NCBI RefSeq assembly: GCF_950295315.1
Contig: NC_080164.1
Coordinates: forward strand, 60,730,003-60,794,002
DNA: 64,000 bases
Direction of reading: 5' to 3'
Source of the DNA: Erinaceus europaeus
Lineage: Eukaryota; Chordata; Mammalia; Eulipotyphla; Erinaceidae
The position numbers and the translations under genes are program-made. The notes under the pieces are model-generated. The model did no database searches. It was not told where the DNA came from and was given only the letters and a program-made list of their open reading frames with translations. Positions 12,838 through 26,008 of the stretch are shown here, in pieces (position 1 is the first letter of the stretch; the number at the start of each line of letters is the position of its first letter).

Positions 12838-13026
12838 TTTTTTTTTTTACCTTCTATTTAGAGGGTGAGAAAGAATCAGGGAAAGAGACAGAAAGAAGAG
12901 CCAACTACATCAATATTTCACAGGTCATGAAACTTTCTGCCTACATAGGGTGAACAGGGGCTTGAACCTGGGTCCTCATACACAGTGTAATGTTTGCTCT
13001 ACCATGTACATCAGCACTCAGACCAA
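12838..13026 (-). mobile_element. SINE, A-related, diverged
   Basis: Immediately abuts the previous SINE. It has the 'ttttttttacc' tail side and 'gaacaggggcttgaacctgggtcctcatacacagtgtaatg' head side. Two independent insertions in the same orientation. Confidence 0.7.
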
Positions 13027-13279
13027 GACCATTTATGTTACTGGAGCTTATCTTTCACCCATTAACAAATTCAATGCAGAAATTAGAAGTAGTCTTAAAG
13101 TGCAGGATAAAGCCTATAAATTGAGAGATCAGAAATGCAAACATGACATTTTAGTAACTATTCATTAGCATTGTAGGCACTATAAGACCTACATGTGCCA
13201 TTAACACCAATGTATATGCATTAGAAGCCTATGTACTTTCCCCCATCTATATCTAAAGGTATTAAAAAGGATTCTTGTT

Positions 13280-13460
13280 GGACCAGTGAGATAGTTCACT
13301 TGGATAGTGTGCTTCTTTGCCATGTGCGTGACCCAGGTTTGAGCCTGGCCCATACAACATTGAAGAAAGTTTGAGTGGTGTGATCTCTTTCACTCTCTTT
13401 TACTCTGTCCTACTCTACTTGTCTCTAAACAGAATAAAATAAACATAAAAAAGCAAAAAA
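13280..13460 (+). mobile_element. tRNA-derived SINE, unassigned type
   Basis: 'ggaccagtgagatagttcacttggatagtg' A-box region, 'acccaggtttgagcctgg' B-box region, (CTCTTT)-rich body, then 'aataaaataaacataaaaaag'. Confidence 0.65.
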
Positions 13461-13469
13461 AAAATTGCT

Positions 13470-13610
13470 CCCCAGTCTGGGAGCTGGTTCAGTGGCAGAG
13501 CACAAGACATGTGTGCATAAATCCTGAGTTTAGCCCACAGAACTGCATGTGTCAGAGTGATGTTCTGATTCATTAATGTTCTCCCTTTCTCCCTATTCCC
13601 ACCAGTCTTG
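13470..13610 (+). mobile_element. SINE, C-like type
   Basis: 'ctgggagctggttcagtggcagagcacaagacatg..gtcagagtgatgttctga' follows type C. A close relative is at 63462. Confidence 0.6.
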
Positions 13611-13687
13611 TTGCCAGGACTTCACTGGAGCCTTATGCCTCCCTGACCTCACCACTCCCAGAAGCCTATCCTCCCCCACCTCCTTTT

Positions 13688-13853
13688 TTTTTTTTCAGGC
13701 AAAGTGTCAGATAGAGATGAAGAGACAAAGTAAAATCACCACAACACCTCTTCACCACTGGTGAAGCTTCCACCTTGTATGGTACACTCAAGTGGTACAT
13801 AGGGTTTCAAACCCAGGTCCCTAAGCATAGTAAAGTATGTGCTCCACCTAAAA
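13688..13853 (-). mobile_element. SINE, A-related, diverged
   Basis: 'tttttttttttcaggcaaagtg', 'cttcaccactggtgaagcttcc' and 'gtttcaaacccaggtccctaagcatagtaaag' in reverse order of a type A head and body. Confidence 0.7.
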
Positions 13854-14159
13854 AAAGAAATATTAAACAACTCACATACCAGAGTTTCTCCAAATCAATA
13901 TTAAAATAAAATAAAATAAATCTTAAGACAACTCACATACTGAAGTTTTCCCAAATTAGCTTAGCAATCCCACCCAGTAAAAACTTAAAATTTCATCCTA
14001 TACCTCAAAGAAGTACATTATCACAGAACCTTGTCTAAGGTTGTAAGGCAAGCTTTACAGTAGCTCCTGGGGTTCACTCACTTTTCTCAGTCAGGAAACT
14101 GAACAATGACTTAAACTTTCCCTAGAAGTCTGAGTGCTTGATAGCTTCACTCACCAACC

Positions 14160-14310
14160 CACCTTGCACAACAATCACCTAGTGCAAGATTCACAGGTTT
14201 TCCATTGGTTTGCTCAATTAAAATCACCAGGAAAGATCTTTTTGCAATAAGCTCAGGCCCAGTGCCAGACAAATCCAATCTACATCTCTGTAAGAGGGTC
14301 AAAACACAGG
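14160..14310 (+). mobile_element. MER5A-like hAT MITE remnant
   Basis: 'aatcaccaggaaagatcttttt..gctcaggcccagtgccagacaaatccaatctacatctctg' resembles the MER5A consensus pattern (aatcacctgggg.. to ..aatctctg). Recognised from memory, strongly diverged. Confidence 0.5.
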
Positions 14311-14364
14311 TACCTTTTTCAAAGCTAGCAAGTAATTTTAGTCTGCAGTCAGATTGAAAAACAA

Positions 14365-14573
14365 CTGCTAGAAAGCAGTTATTGCCCACTCTTGGCACTA
14401 AGAAGAATTTGGCAATGTGTGCTGACATTTTGCATTGTCACAACTGGGAATTGTACATGGATAGAGCCAGAATGCTGCAAACTCTCTTAAAATGTACAAA
14501 ATAATCCCTCACAAAGAAGTATTTAGTTCCCAACATTACTACTGTCACTGTTGAGAAGCCCTGTTCTAGAGAA
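14365..14573 (+). mobile_element. MER20-like hAT-Charlie element
   Basis: 'ttggcaatgtgtgctgacatttt.cattgtcacaactggg', 'gccagaatgctgcaaa' and the terminal 'actgttgagaagccctg' follow the MER20 layout along its length. This is an ancient eutherian DNA transposon. Confidence 0.7.
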
Positions 14574-15149
14574 AGAGTTTGTAGGGGAAGAAACAGCCCA
14601 TTCCCTCTATTTCTTAAGACATACTCTCATAAAAGTAAAAAGAACCTTTCAATAAGACTTAGAACTCTGATATTCCATCCGGCAAAGACAAAAATAGTTC
14701 TAAATGGACCCAGTCTAGTGAAGTTAAATAAAGTCCTCTTGTGTGCTCTCACTGGATAGTGAGACATGTTAAGAAGGTATGAAGCAACTGTGCACTAGAA
14801 TATTCTCTAAAACAGCTGAATAAATCAGAGCCCCTATGATAATTATGCAATTTTTAGGAGGAGGAAAATAAAGGGTTACAGTAATCCCATTGATTCCTTC
14901 TCAGTTACTGGCTATCTATGCCTTGAAAACTAAGAATAAATCTTTTCATTATTTTTAATCTGGATTCATAATGTCCAGAAAGTAAAATACTTGTAAAGTC
15001 CTTTCAATAGCAGAATCTATACCTGAAAAGTCAATAACAAACAGAGCTACTGCTAGAAGAACCTGAATAATGCACAATATTCATTTGATAATGATTTCTT
15101 AATTCTAAAGTCCTTCCAACTGATCTCTTGAAGAAAACCTCTTTGGTTT
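14574..15149. other. Intronic DNA, no gene seen
   Basis: No feature recognised. Confidence 0.5.
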
Positions 15150-15325
15150 CAGGGTGCCAGGAGAGGACTGACCCAGTAGATTGCACAGTATCATGTGTGA
15201 GGATCTGTGTTCAGCCCTGGCCACCATATGCAAGCACCTGAACAGCTAAAACTTCAAATGTAGTGGAGTGGTGAATGTGATGTCTCTCCTCTCTCAACCT
15301 CTTACCCCCCCCCAAAAAAAAAGTC
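15150..15325 (+). mobile_element. tRNA-derived SINE, diverged
   Basis: 'gggtgccaggagaggactgacccagtagattgcac' head, 'ggatctgtgttcagccctggccacc' B-box region, 'gatgtctctcctctctcaacc' and a C/A-rich tail. Confidence 0.6.
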
Positions 15326-16003
15326 CACAAAGATTGGTGCAATGAGGCAGCCATGACACCCAGCAAGAACAAAAATGTTCTTAAAAGAGCAAAAAAAGAA
15401 AAAAAGGAAAATGTCTAAATGTGTTATTTTAAAAAATTGGTTTCATGGTGAAAGAGGATATTTCCATCTTAAACAATTCAACCCAATCTTGAATTTCTAT
15501 AGAGTCATGCAAGCGTTGCCCTTCTCAACAGTGAAGGTTATAGTCTAGGGATGTTTTAGCTGCAAGTGGCAATTCAAGGACAAAATTCACAAATCTGGAA
15601 AATGGCAAAGCTAGTGGAAAGAACAAATACCTAATGTCTACCTGTGGCTAAGTGCTGAATGTACTCACTAGAAAGCTACAAATTGAAAAGTAACAGCTAA
15701 ACTTCTAAGGAAGTAAATGCATTTGTGAGCATTTTATCTAATTCAAAGGTTTTCTGTTTGTTTTGTCTTTGCTGTTGTTGCTTTTTAATGCCTTGATTTA
15801 AAAATGGTTGTACAGTCTTTGGTATTTTAAGAGAAGAAGAAAGGTCTACATTTCATCCTTAGATTACAGTTGCAAATGAAGTCACTTGTTTTAAAACAAG
15901 GAAACTCTTGAACATCAAGTTCATAAACAACTTTAGTGGCATAAGATTTAGAGACCCAAGCAAGAGTCAAAAGAAACAGAAGTCTTTTTCACTTATGTTT
16001 CTT

Positions 16004-16053
<50 letters not shown>

Positions 16054-16569
16054 TTTGAAGGAAATGCATATAATTAGAGGTAAGGCGATTTATCACCAAT
16101 ATAAATTTCAGCTGTTCTATTCTACCATAATGTATTTTTACTACCAGTTGCTTTTACTCATATAGAAATAAGCACTCATTCAAAACATCCATCTCTCACA
16201 GAACTCCAAACAGAATGATTCAGCAAATTTATAATTTGTAAATAACCTCTATGACATCGGTCTATAAACCAATGATTCAAATTGTGTGCAGACTTAAAAA
16301 TATGAAAAGTCATGCCTTGCCACTCATTTGTAATAGCAGGATAAGTACAAACAAATAGCTCCTAAGTTTATAAGCTGATTAACTATAAACTTCTCACTGT
16401 ATCATTCATTTTCCAAATAAATACTGATAAAAAGCATAATGCAAATGTATTAAAATTATACCTTAGGATGAATGTCAATTGCCAGTGGAAAAGTTTTCAC
16501 TCAGGAATAAAAGTAGTAAATTCAAGTACAGTGTTATTATAAATAATGCACCAAATATACCTAGCTATC
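15326..16569. other. Intronic DNA, no gene seen
   Basis: Apart from the (GT)n tract, nothing recognised. Confidence 0.5.
16006..16051. repeat. Microsatellite (GT)23
   Basis: Uninterrupted GT dinucleotides. Confidence 0.98.
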
Positions 16570-16695
16570 ATTCATTCATTTATTTATTTTTACTAGGGCA
16601 CTGCTCAGATCTGGCTTATGGTAGTGCAGGGAATTTGTACCCTCAGGAATAAAAATTTTTTTGTATAACCATTATGCTATTTCCGCTGCCCCCTA
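16570..16695 (-). mobile_element. SINE, B type, diverged
   Basis: 'tactagggcactgctcagatctggcttatggtagtgcaggg..gtataaccattatgctatttccgctgcccc' is a reverse type B copy with an ATTC/ATTT-rich tail. Confidence 0.82.
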
Positions 16696-16845
16696 GCTTT
16701 TAACTATAGTTTTTTTTAAATATTGGTAATTATGACTTAGCTGAATACCAGCAAGAATAAGGCATGATATACTGTCATCCTTAACTAGAGACATACCTTA
16801 GTTTATGCAAAGCACTGTTTAAATGCAATATGGGGGAAAAGGAAA

Positions 16846-17345
16846 GGGGGTGGCACACCCTGTAGAGTACACACATTATTGTACATTAAGATCTGGGTTC
16901 AAGAGGCCAGGTGGTGGCACACTTAGTTGAGTGTACATATTACAATGTACAAGGACCCAGGGTCCAGCCCCCAGTCCCCACCTGCAGAAGGAAAGCTTTG
17001 CAAGTGGTGAAGCAGTGTTGTTGGTCTCTCTCTGTCTCTCTCCCTTCCTGTCACCCCCTTTCCTTTCAATTTCTGGCTGTTGCTATTCAGTAAGTAAATA
17101 AAGATAATTAAAAAAAAAATCTGGGTTCAAAACCTTGATTCCCCATCTGTAAGGGAGAGGTATCATCATCAGCTCTCCCTCTTTCTCTCTCTCTCTCTCT
17201 CCCTCTTTATCTCTCTCCCTTTCACCCCCTATTAAAAAAAAAAGAGGAGAGAGGGAGTAATAAATGGCTACTGGGAATATAGTAGTGGAGTAATTCAGGC
17301 ACCAATCCCCAGCAATAATTCTAGTGGAAAAAAAAAATATATATA
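16846..17345 (+). mobile_element. Outer SINE of a nested pair, A type
   Basis: The 5' part 'ggggtggcacaccctgtagag..agatctgggttcaag' (to about 16903) continues after the inner SINE at about 17112 as 'atctgggttcaaaacc..cccatctgtaaggg' and ends 'caccaatccccagcaataattctag' plus an A tail and (TA)n. The older element was split in its B box. Confidence 0.82.
16904..17111 (+). mobile_element. Inner SINE, A-short type
   Basis: 'ggccaggtggtggcacacttag..caaggacccagggtccagccccc' to 'tcagtaagtaaataaag' and an A tail. Flanked by the repeated host sequence 'atctgggttcaa', which is its target duplication and derives from the outer SINE's B box. Confidence 0.88.
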
Positions 17346-20031
<2,686 letters not shown>

Positions 20032-20194
20032 CTAAAAAGAAGAAAAGAAGAGGACACAGTTACTCAAATGAGGTACAAGGATGAGACGCTCACGTCCTGC
20101 AAATAAGGAGCCTGGAACCAGTGACTTCTCTGTTATGTTAGGTGAGAGGCAGCTATAAAAATGAAAATATGTATTAGTTATGCTCTCTGCCCAA

Positions 20195-20345
20195 TGTTTA
20201 ACTTGCATCATTTTATGCAATTTTCAGCAAAACTCTTAGGGGTGATGATTATTGATGGTTCTTTTACTGAAGGGGAAATTGGACTTTGAAAAGCTTCATT
20301 TGCTTGGCCAAGGTCATCCAGTCAGTATTTAGAGAGTAGCCAGTT
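20195..20345 (+). mobile_element. MIR SINE remnant
   Basis: 'ttttactgaaggggaaattggactttgaaaagcttcatttgcttggccaaggtcatccagtcagta' has the MIR core pattern (acagatgaggaaactgagg..cttgcccaaggtcacacagc). Confidence 0.7.
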
Positions 20346-20458
20346 AACTGGAAATCATCATTATCATTTTCATCATCATCTCCCTTGTCCCATATCCAAG
20401 TAAGGAAGATGACTTATAAACTGTGAAATGCTTACTAGCTTTAAGAAATCTATCTTTT

Positions 20459-20628
20459 AGTGGTCCAGGAGGTTTTGCAGTGGATAAAGCATTGGACTCT
20501 CAAGCATGAAGTCCTGAGTTCAATCCCTGGCAGCACATGTACCAGAGTGATATCCGGCTTTTTCTCTCTCCTCCTATGTTTCTCATTAATAAGTAAAATC
20601 TTAGAGAAAAAAAGAAAGAAAAAAAGAA
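20459..20628 (+). mobile_element. SINE, C type
   Basis: 'gtggtccaggaggttttgcagtggataaagcattggactctcaagcatgaagtcctgagttcaatccctgg' with clear A and B boxes, then 'cacatgtaccagagtgatatc' and an A-rich tail. Confidence 0.92.
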
Positions 20629-20689
20629 GAAGTCTATCTTTTAGGACAAACTATAAGCCCAAGATGTGAGACAGCATCCCAATCCTCTC

Positions 20690-21080
20690 AAGAGACAACA
20701 GTATAATCGCCTCCCTAGTGGCATTTCAGCCCTGCATATCCAGTCCCTACTTGCCTCACAGCTACTGGCTATCTCCGAGACTTCAAGCAGCTGACACAAG
20801 CACTGTTAATCTCTTGATATTTAAATGTGTATCACACTTTCAGCAAACGTCTCTGCCACCCATGTCATTCTTATGAGAACCTGAGATTATCCTGGCATCT
20901 CTAGTTCCTTCACCTTCCATCTGTGAACCAAACAAGTCCTGTGAACTCTACCTCTGAAGTATATGCCATCCTCCCATGCTTACAGCCCTTAACAGCTTCT
21001 CACTACCCATAGGATATAGTGAAAAATACCAACAAGTTCACAAGGTCCCTATTCTCTGACCCAACCTACTTAACCTGTAT
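20690..21080 (+). mobile_element. Possible L2 remnant
   Basis: 'cccttaacagcttctcactacccataggatatagtg..aaggtccctattctctgacccaacc' resembles the L2 pattern of 'aatggcttcccatctcactcagagtaaaa..'. Diverged, so family and edges are uncertain. Confidence 0.4.
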
Positions 21081-21309
21081 GAATGGTGATTCAGTCTTTC
21101 ATTTGCAAATATCTAATAAGCATCTATCACATGCCAAATGCCAGTCAGTCCAGGTGTTTAAGGGGATATCATCAGTGGATATAACAAGACTTCACATCCT
21201 AGGGTTTTCTTTCTGGTGGGAAGGAATGGCAAAAAGGAAGTATGGAACTTAGTGTCATGTGATGAAAAGTGCTGAGGGAGAAATCAAAGCAGAGTAAAGA
21301 ATACTGTAA

Positions 21310-23657
21310 GAGTACTTGTTACTGGATCGACCTTCCCATGGTGCATCCCGTGAGTACCCATTCATTGGGGAAACTGACGATCCTTCCTAGCAGACTGAAT
21401 CCACATGGATCCCAGTCACTTTCAAAGCCAGCAACAAACAGCTCCTGACAGCTTTCAAGCTGTTGGTCCTGCTCTTCGAGTCCTCCAACTTAATGTTGAG
21501 GGGCTGTCCTTTGCCAAACGCGTTCTTATTGGTCAATTGGCGATACAGCATCAGGCAGATGTCATTTGCCTACAAGAAACACACATAGCAGTCGATGAAG
21601 CTGCTCGATTCACCATCAGTGGATTCGATTTAATATGCTATAATCTCCATCCTAAACACGGCCGAGCCATCTACGCCAAATAGCATCTTGCGGACGTTTA
21701 CCACACGGCCTCTTCGACCTTCTACGACTCCATTACTATTGGAACTGTTCAGCTCGTCAACGTATATAAGCCTCCCAGTGCCTCATGGGATAATGAGGTC
21801 CTGCCTAGCCCAAATCACCCAGCCGTTTACGTTGGAGACTTTAATAGTCATCACCAACACTGGGGATATTCCTCCACTCGTGCTGACGGCTCTATCTTAG
21901 CCGACTGGGCTTCAGCGAATGACCTCCCCCTATTATACGATCCCAAACAGCCAGGCTCTTTTCACAGTGTTAGATGGAATAAAGACTCGTCGCCCGACCT
22001 GTGCTGGATTAGCACAGTCAACGGCCAAGCCTTTCCCGTTAGGAGACAAGTTCTCAAGGACTTCCCACACAGTCATCACAGCCCAGCTATCATCCACATT
22101 GGTCTCCAGCTCCCACTGATTATGTGCTCAGAGAAACTAAGATGGAATTTTCGGAAAGCAAACTGGCGTCTGTTCAGTGATCTTACCAACAAATCTATTC
22201 CTGCAATTCCAATTAACTCTATCCCCTCTGAAGATTCCTACAGGCGCTTCCACCAAGCCATCTTCAAAGCAGCTTCCCAAGCTATTCCTCGTGGGAGACG
22301 TGCTAAATATACGCCCTGTCTTGATGCTGAATGCGAGCAACTACTAAAGCAGTATGATGAGTCGGGCGACCCAGATGTGGCTGACCATCTCATTGCCTCC
22401 CTGGATGCAGCACGCCAAGCCCGCTGGCAACAACTCACGGAAAGTCTGAACTTCACCCACTCAAGTAGGAAGGCCTGGAAGCTTCTTCATAGTCTGGGTG
22501 CCGGTAGCCAACCCTCTCCCGTCTCCCATCCTCCCGTATCTCCAAACTCAGTGGCCAGTCACCTAACTCAAGTTGGACGTGCTAAGATTGACCCAGTCTG
22601 GAAAAGAGAAATTTCCCATGAGTGGTCATCCCACTTCCGTTTATCTTGTCTATCTCCAAAACTCTCTCCCTTTACACTGTCTGAACTGGAAGACGTTTTG
22701 AAGAGGGTTAAACCGGGAACGGCTGCTGGCTATGATAACATCACCCCAGAACTCATTCTTAACTTGGGCCCCGTGGCAAAGAAGTGGCTCACTACATTCC
22801 TGTCCCATATCTTGGAATCCGAATCTATGCCCAAAATTTGGCAGTGTGCAAAGATAATAGCAGTTTTGAAACCAAAGAAAGACCCAACACTGGCCACCAG
22901 CTATAGACCAATTTCTCTCCTCTCCGTGTGTTACAAACTCCTTGAGAGGCTGCTTCTGTCACGTATTTCTCATCTTACAGAGAAATTCCTATCACCCGCC
23001 CAAGCTGGTTTCCGCCCAGGAAGATCTACCTGCTAACAACTCCTGGACCTCTCAACTTACATTGAAAATGGATTCCAGAAGAATTTAAAGAAGGGTGCTG
23101 TCTTTGTTGATCTCACAGCATCCTATAACACAATCTGGCATCGTGGTCTCCTAGTCAAGATCTCAAGATGCCTGCCTCCATGGGTGGCCAACACTATATC
23201 GTTTCTTCTCCAAAACAGAAGATACCGGGTGCATCTGGGTGACAAGTCTAGCAGATGGAGACTTGTCTCAAGTGGCCTCCCCCAGGGCTCTGTTCTGGCT
23301 CCTATGCTATTTAAGTTACATCAATGACCTTCCAGAAACTTCTTCAAGGAAGTTCATCTACGCCAATGACATCTGCTGTGCAACTCAGGCATCCAAGTTC
23401 GACATCCTTGAGGAAACACTCACGAAAGACATGTCTCTGATATCTGATTACTGTAAAAAATGGCGACTAATCCCTAGCACTGCAAAAACGGTATCATCTG
23501 TTTTCCATCTACACCATGCCTCGGCCTCGCATGAGCTTAATGTGCAACTTGACGATACGAGAATCCGGCATGAAGCCCAGCCAGTCTATCTTGGCATTAC
23601 TCTCGATCGCACCCTGTCATTTCACGAACATCTCATAAAAACTGCAGCAAAGATGGG
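21310..23657 (+). mobile_element. Vingi non-LTR retrotransposon, 5' segment
   Basis: First part of a near full-length (~3.1 kb without the insert) Vingi copy; the rest resumes at 31211. It holds the endonuclease and most of the reverse transcriptase region of the single ORF. Vingi is an Ingi-related clade lacking RNase H, described as hedgehog-specific among mammals and mobilising shorter derivatives. The 5' edge (about 21310-21330, before 'ggatcgaccttcccatgg') is estimated from element length. I could not find a convincing target duplication around the whole copy. Confidence 0.88.
21405..23657 (+). pseudogene. Vingi ORF, 5' part (endonuclease + reverse transcriptase), decayed
   Basis: Starts MDPSHFQSQQQ at 21405. 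An APE-type endonuclease motif follows ('LRVLQLNVEGLS', 'DVICLQETH'), interrupted by a stop/frameshift near 21680. The frame moves again near 21900 and 22120. From 22122 the RT region reads through 'KPGTAAGYDNITPELI' and 'SYRPISLLSVCYKLLERLL' to 'AGFRPGRSTC', where an in-frame TAA (about 23034) stops it. After more frame breaks, 'KFIYANDICCATQ' (about 23350-23390) corresponds to the RT catalytic YADD box, here YAND. The copy cannot encode a working protein. It is cut by the L1 at 23657. Confidence 0.9.
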
Positions 23658-24300
23658 AGGTAATATGGTGACGGCCTGAGAAGTCGCTAACAGCGAGTGC
23701 TCTGATAGCATCGTCGGCAAAGGTAGGATTTTCTGCCTTTAGCAGGCCAGTCAATAAGGGGGGGGGCACCAAAGAAGTTATTACAGTTTAATTTGGGTTA
23801 ACAATTAGAGCAAAGGTGACACGGACTAGCGGGGCTCCAGAATTCCCAGGCGGCGCCAGGCAAGGCGAGTGCGCCGGGCATTGTCCTCCGCCCACCCGGG
23901 AAGGCGGCTCCTCCACCGGTTGCAGAGCGCGGCGGGCAGAGGACCCCCGGAGAGAGCACTTTAGCTCGGGGGCTGCCTCTTGGGAGTTGCCAGGGTCCAC
24001 CGCGACCCTGAGGGTGGATCCAAAGACTTCTTGAGTATAGCTCTCATTGGATCAAAGGACTTGGAGCTAGTTTTCATTTTTGAGAAATCCTTTAAAAAAG
24101 TCTGGAGGGCGGGGTCTCCCAGAAAATGGCACCCGGAGAAGCAGAAGCGGCTAGCCTTTGAGCTCCGGACACATCTCGTGTAAACAATAGGATTTTCTGC
24201 CTTTAGCAGGCCATCCAATAAGGGGCCATAACGGTCATACCAAGGATGTTTCTATAACTTAATTTGGGTTAAGAATTAGAGTAGGGGGAAAAAATTCTTT
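23658..24300 (+). repeat. L1 5'UTR: tandem promoter monomers
   Basis: The block 'aggattttctgcctttagcaggcc..aataagggg..aatttgggtta' occurs at about 23725 and again at about 24187, so the period is about 462 bp. Unit starts at 23655 ('gggaggtaatatggtgacgg') and about 24118 ('cccagaaaatggcacccgg') also match. The first unit is complete and the second runs into unique leader. The unit is CpG-rich (about 23820-24010), as expected for an L1 internal Pol II promoter. The 'atggt/atggc' near each unit start resembles the YY1-type site at other L1 starts. Confidence 0.8.
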
Positions 24301-25033
24301 TTTCTTCCTTTTAATTTTCAAGCATACATCCTTCCCGCCGCCCCCCCTCCCCCCATAAGCAGTGCCTGGGACCAGCTACTAGCAGGATACCCCATACCAC
24401 CAAACAGGGTTTTTTTTGTTTTTTTTTTTTTTTTTTTTCCTTTTTCCTTTTTTTTTTTTTTTGTTAATTCACTGATACACATTTGGGAAGTTCCTCGCAC
24501 TGCTCTTTAATTACAACTCTTCTTCCTATCTTCTCCCTTTTCTCTCTCTTATCTCTCTCAATCTCTCTCTTTTTTTTTTCTTTTTTTTTTTTTTTTTAAT
24601 CTTGTCATACACTTCTTTCTTCTTTGCCTTTCTGAATTTGTGAATTACTTTGGGGAAGAAATCTGACCCAGAGTGGACTCTCTATGTGTGTATCTCTGCT
24701 CTAGTTCCCTTTACACTCTTGTTACCCTTAGAATATACACTGGATAGTAGATTTGCATAACTGTCTATTCTTGCTATCCTCTCTTCCTTTTCTCTTTCTT
24801 CACTGGGATTTGGTTACTATTTTTTCACGGACTGGAGAAATTGTTTGGCTAACTGGTAACGATTAAACTCCTTCAATACTTACTTCAGTTGCTACGGTTA
24901 TTCCGGAGGTTGGTGAGTGCAATTGTCATAAAGGTATTTAGTACAGTGTTACTTGTGCTCAAAACACAACAACTGAGGAACAACAGAACATTAAAAAAAA
25001 AAAAAAAGAGAGAAACACATAAATTAAAAAAAA
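24301..25033 (+). other. L1 5'UTR distal leader
   Basis: Pyrimidine-rich, with long T runs at 24413-24467 and 24567-24598, leading to the ORF1 start. No ORF of note. Confidence 0.75.
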
Positions 25034-25948
25034 ATGGGTAGATTAAAAACAAATAAAACTGCTACCCCAATGAATGAAGACAAGAGCCCAGAAGAAACCA
25101 CAAATCAGTCAGAAGTAACCATAGATAAGAAAAGTATGCAAGCAATAATAAACTTATTAATCACAGAAATGAAAACAACATTGGAGGAAAGAAATGGCAG
25201 TATTAGGGAAACAACAGTTGAGACCCCCAAGGAAAATACTGATTATCTTGAGACAATTAGAGAACTGAAAGCTGAAATAGCTGTAATGAAGAAAGAAGCT
25301 GAGGCAAGGGAAAGCAGACTAACAGAAGCAGAAAACAGAATTAGTCAGACAGAGGATGAGTTAGAGAAAACTAAGAAAGAGGTGAAAGAGCTTAAAAAGA
25401 GATTGAGAGACACTGAAAACAACAACAGAGACATATGGGATGATCTCAAAAGAAGTAACATTCGTATAATTGGCCTGCCAGAGGAAGAAAGAGAGGAAGG
25501 GGAAGCAAACATCCTAGAGGAAATAATAGAAGAAAATTTCCCAGACCTGAATAACAGAAAGGATATCAAGGTGCAAGAGGCCCAGAGAGTACCAAACAGA
25601 ATCAACCCAGACCTGAAAACACCAAGACACATCATAGTCACAATGAGAAGAAGTAAGGATAAAGAAAGGATCCTAAAGGCTGCAAGAGAGAAACAAAAAG
25701 TCACATACAGGGGAAAACCCATAAGACTTTCTGCAGATTTTTCAACTCAAACTCTAAAAGCCAGAAGGGAGTGGCAAGATATCTATCGAGCCCTGAATGA
25801 AAAAGGGTTTCAACCAAGGATTATATATCCTGCTAGACTTTCATTCAAGCTAGATGGAGGGATCAAAACCTTCTTAGACAAACAACAGTTAAAGGAGGCA
25901 ACTATCACCAAGCCGGCCCTGAAAGAGGTATTAAAAGACCTCTTATAA
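25034..25948 (+). CDS. L1 ORF1p (RNA-binding chaperone), intact
   Basis: 304 residues, uninterrupted. The N-terminus is short and polar. A heptad-rich coiled coil covers roughly residues 75-130 ('LTEAENRISQTEDELEK') and would drive trimerisation. An RRM-type domain follows from about residue 145 ('NIRIIGLPEEE', later 'RHIIVTMRRSKDKERILKAA'), then the C-terminal domain ('FSTQTLKARREWQDIY', 'RIIYPARLSFK'). It binds L1 RNA and forms the retrotransposition RNP. It is somewhat shorter than human ORF1p (338 residues). The 45-60 bp before ORF2 is the usual inter-ORF spacer. It is an element gene, not a host gene. Confidence 0.95.
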   Translation: MGRLKTNKTATPMNEDKSPEETTNQSEVTIDKKSMQAIINLLITEMKTTLEERNGSIRETTVETPKENTDYLETIRELKAEIAVMKKEAEARESRLTEAENRISQTEDELEKTKKEVKELKKRLRDTENNNRDIWDDLKRSNIRIIGLPEEEREEGEANILEEIIEENFPDLNNRKDIKVQEAQRVPNRINPDLKTPRHIIVTMRRSKDKERILKAAREKQKVTYRGKPIRLSADFSTQTLKARREWQDIYRALNEKGFQPRIIYPARLSFKLDGGIKTFLDKQQLKEATITKPALKEVLKDLL

Positions 25949-26008
25949 ACAAGAACATCACTATAATACTTGTAATATATCAGAGCAAACAAATTGTTTT
26001 TTAGAACA

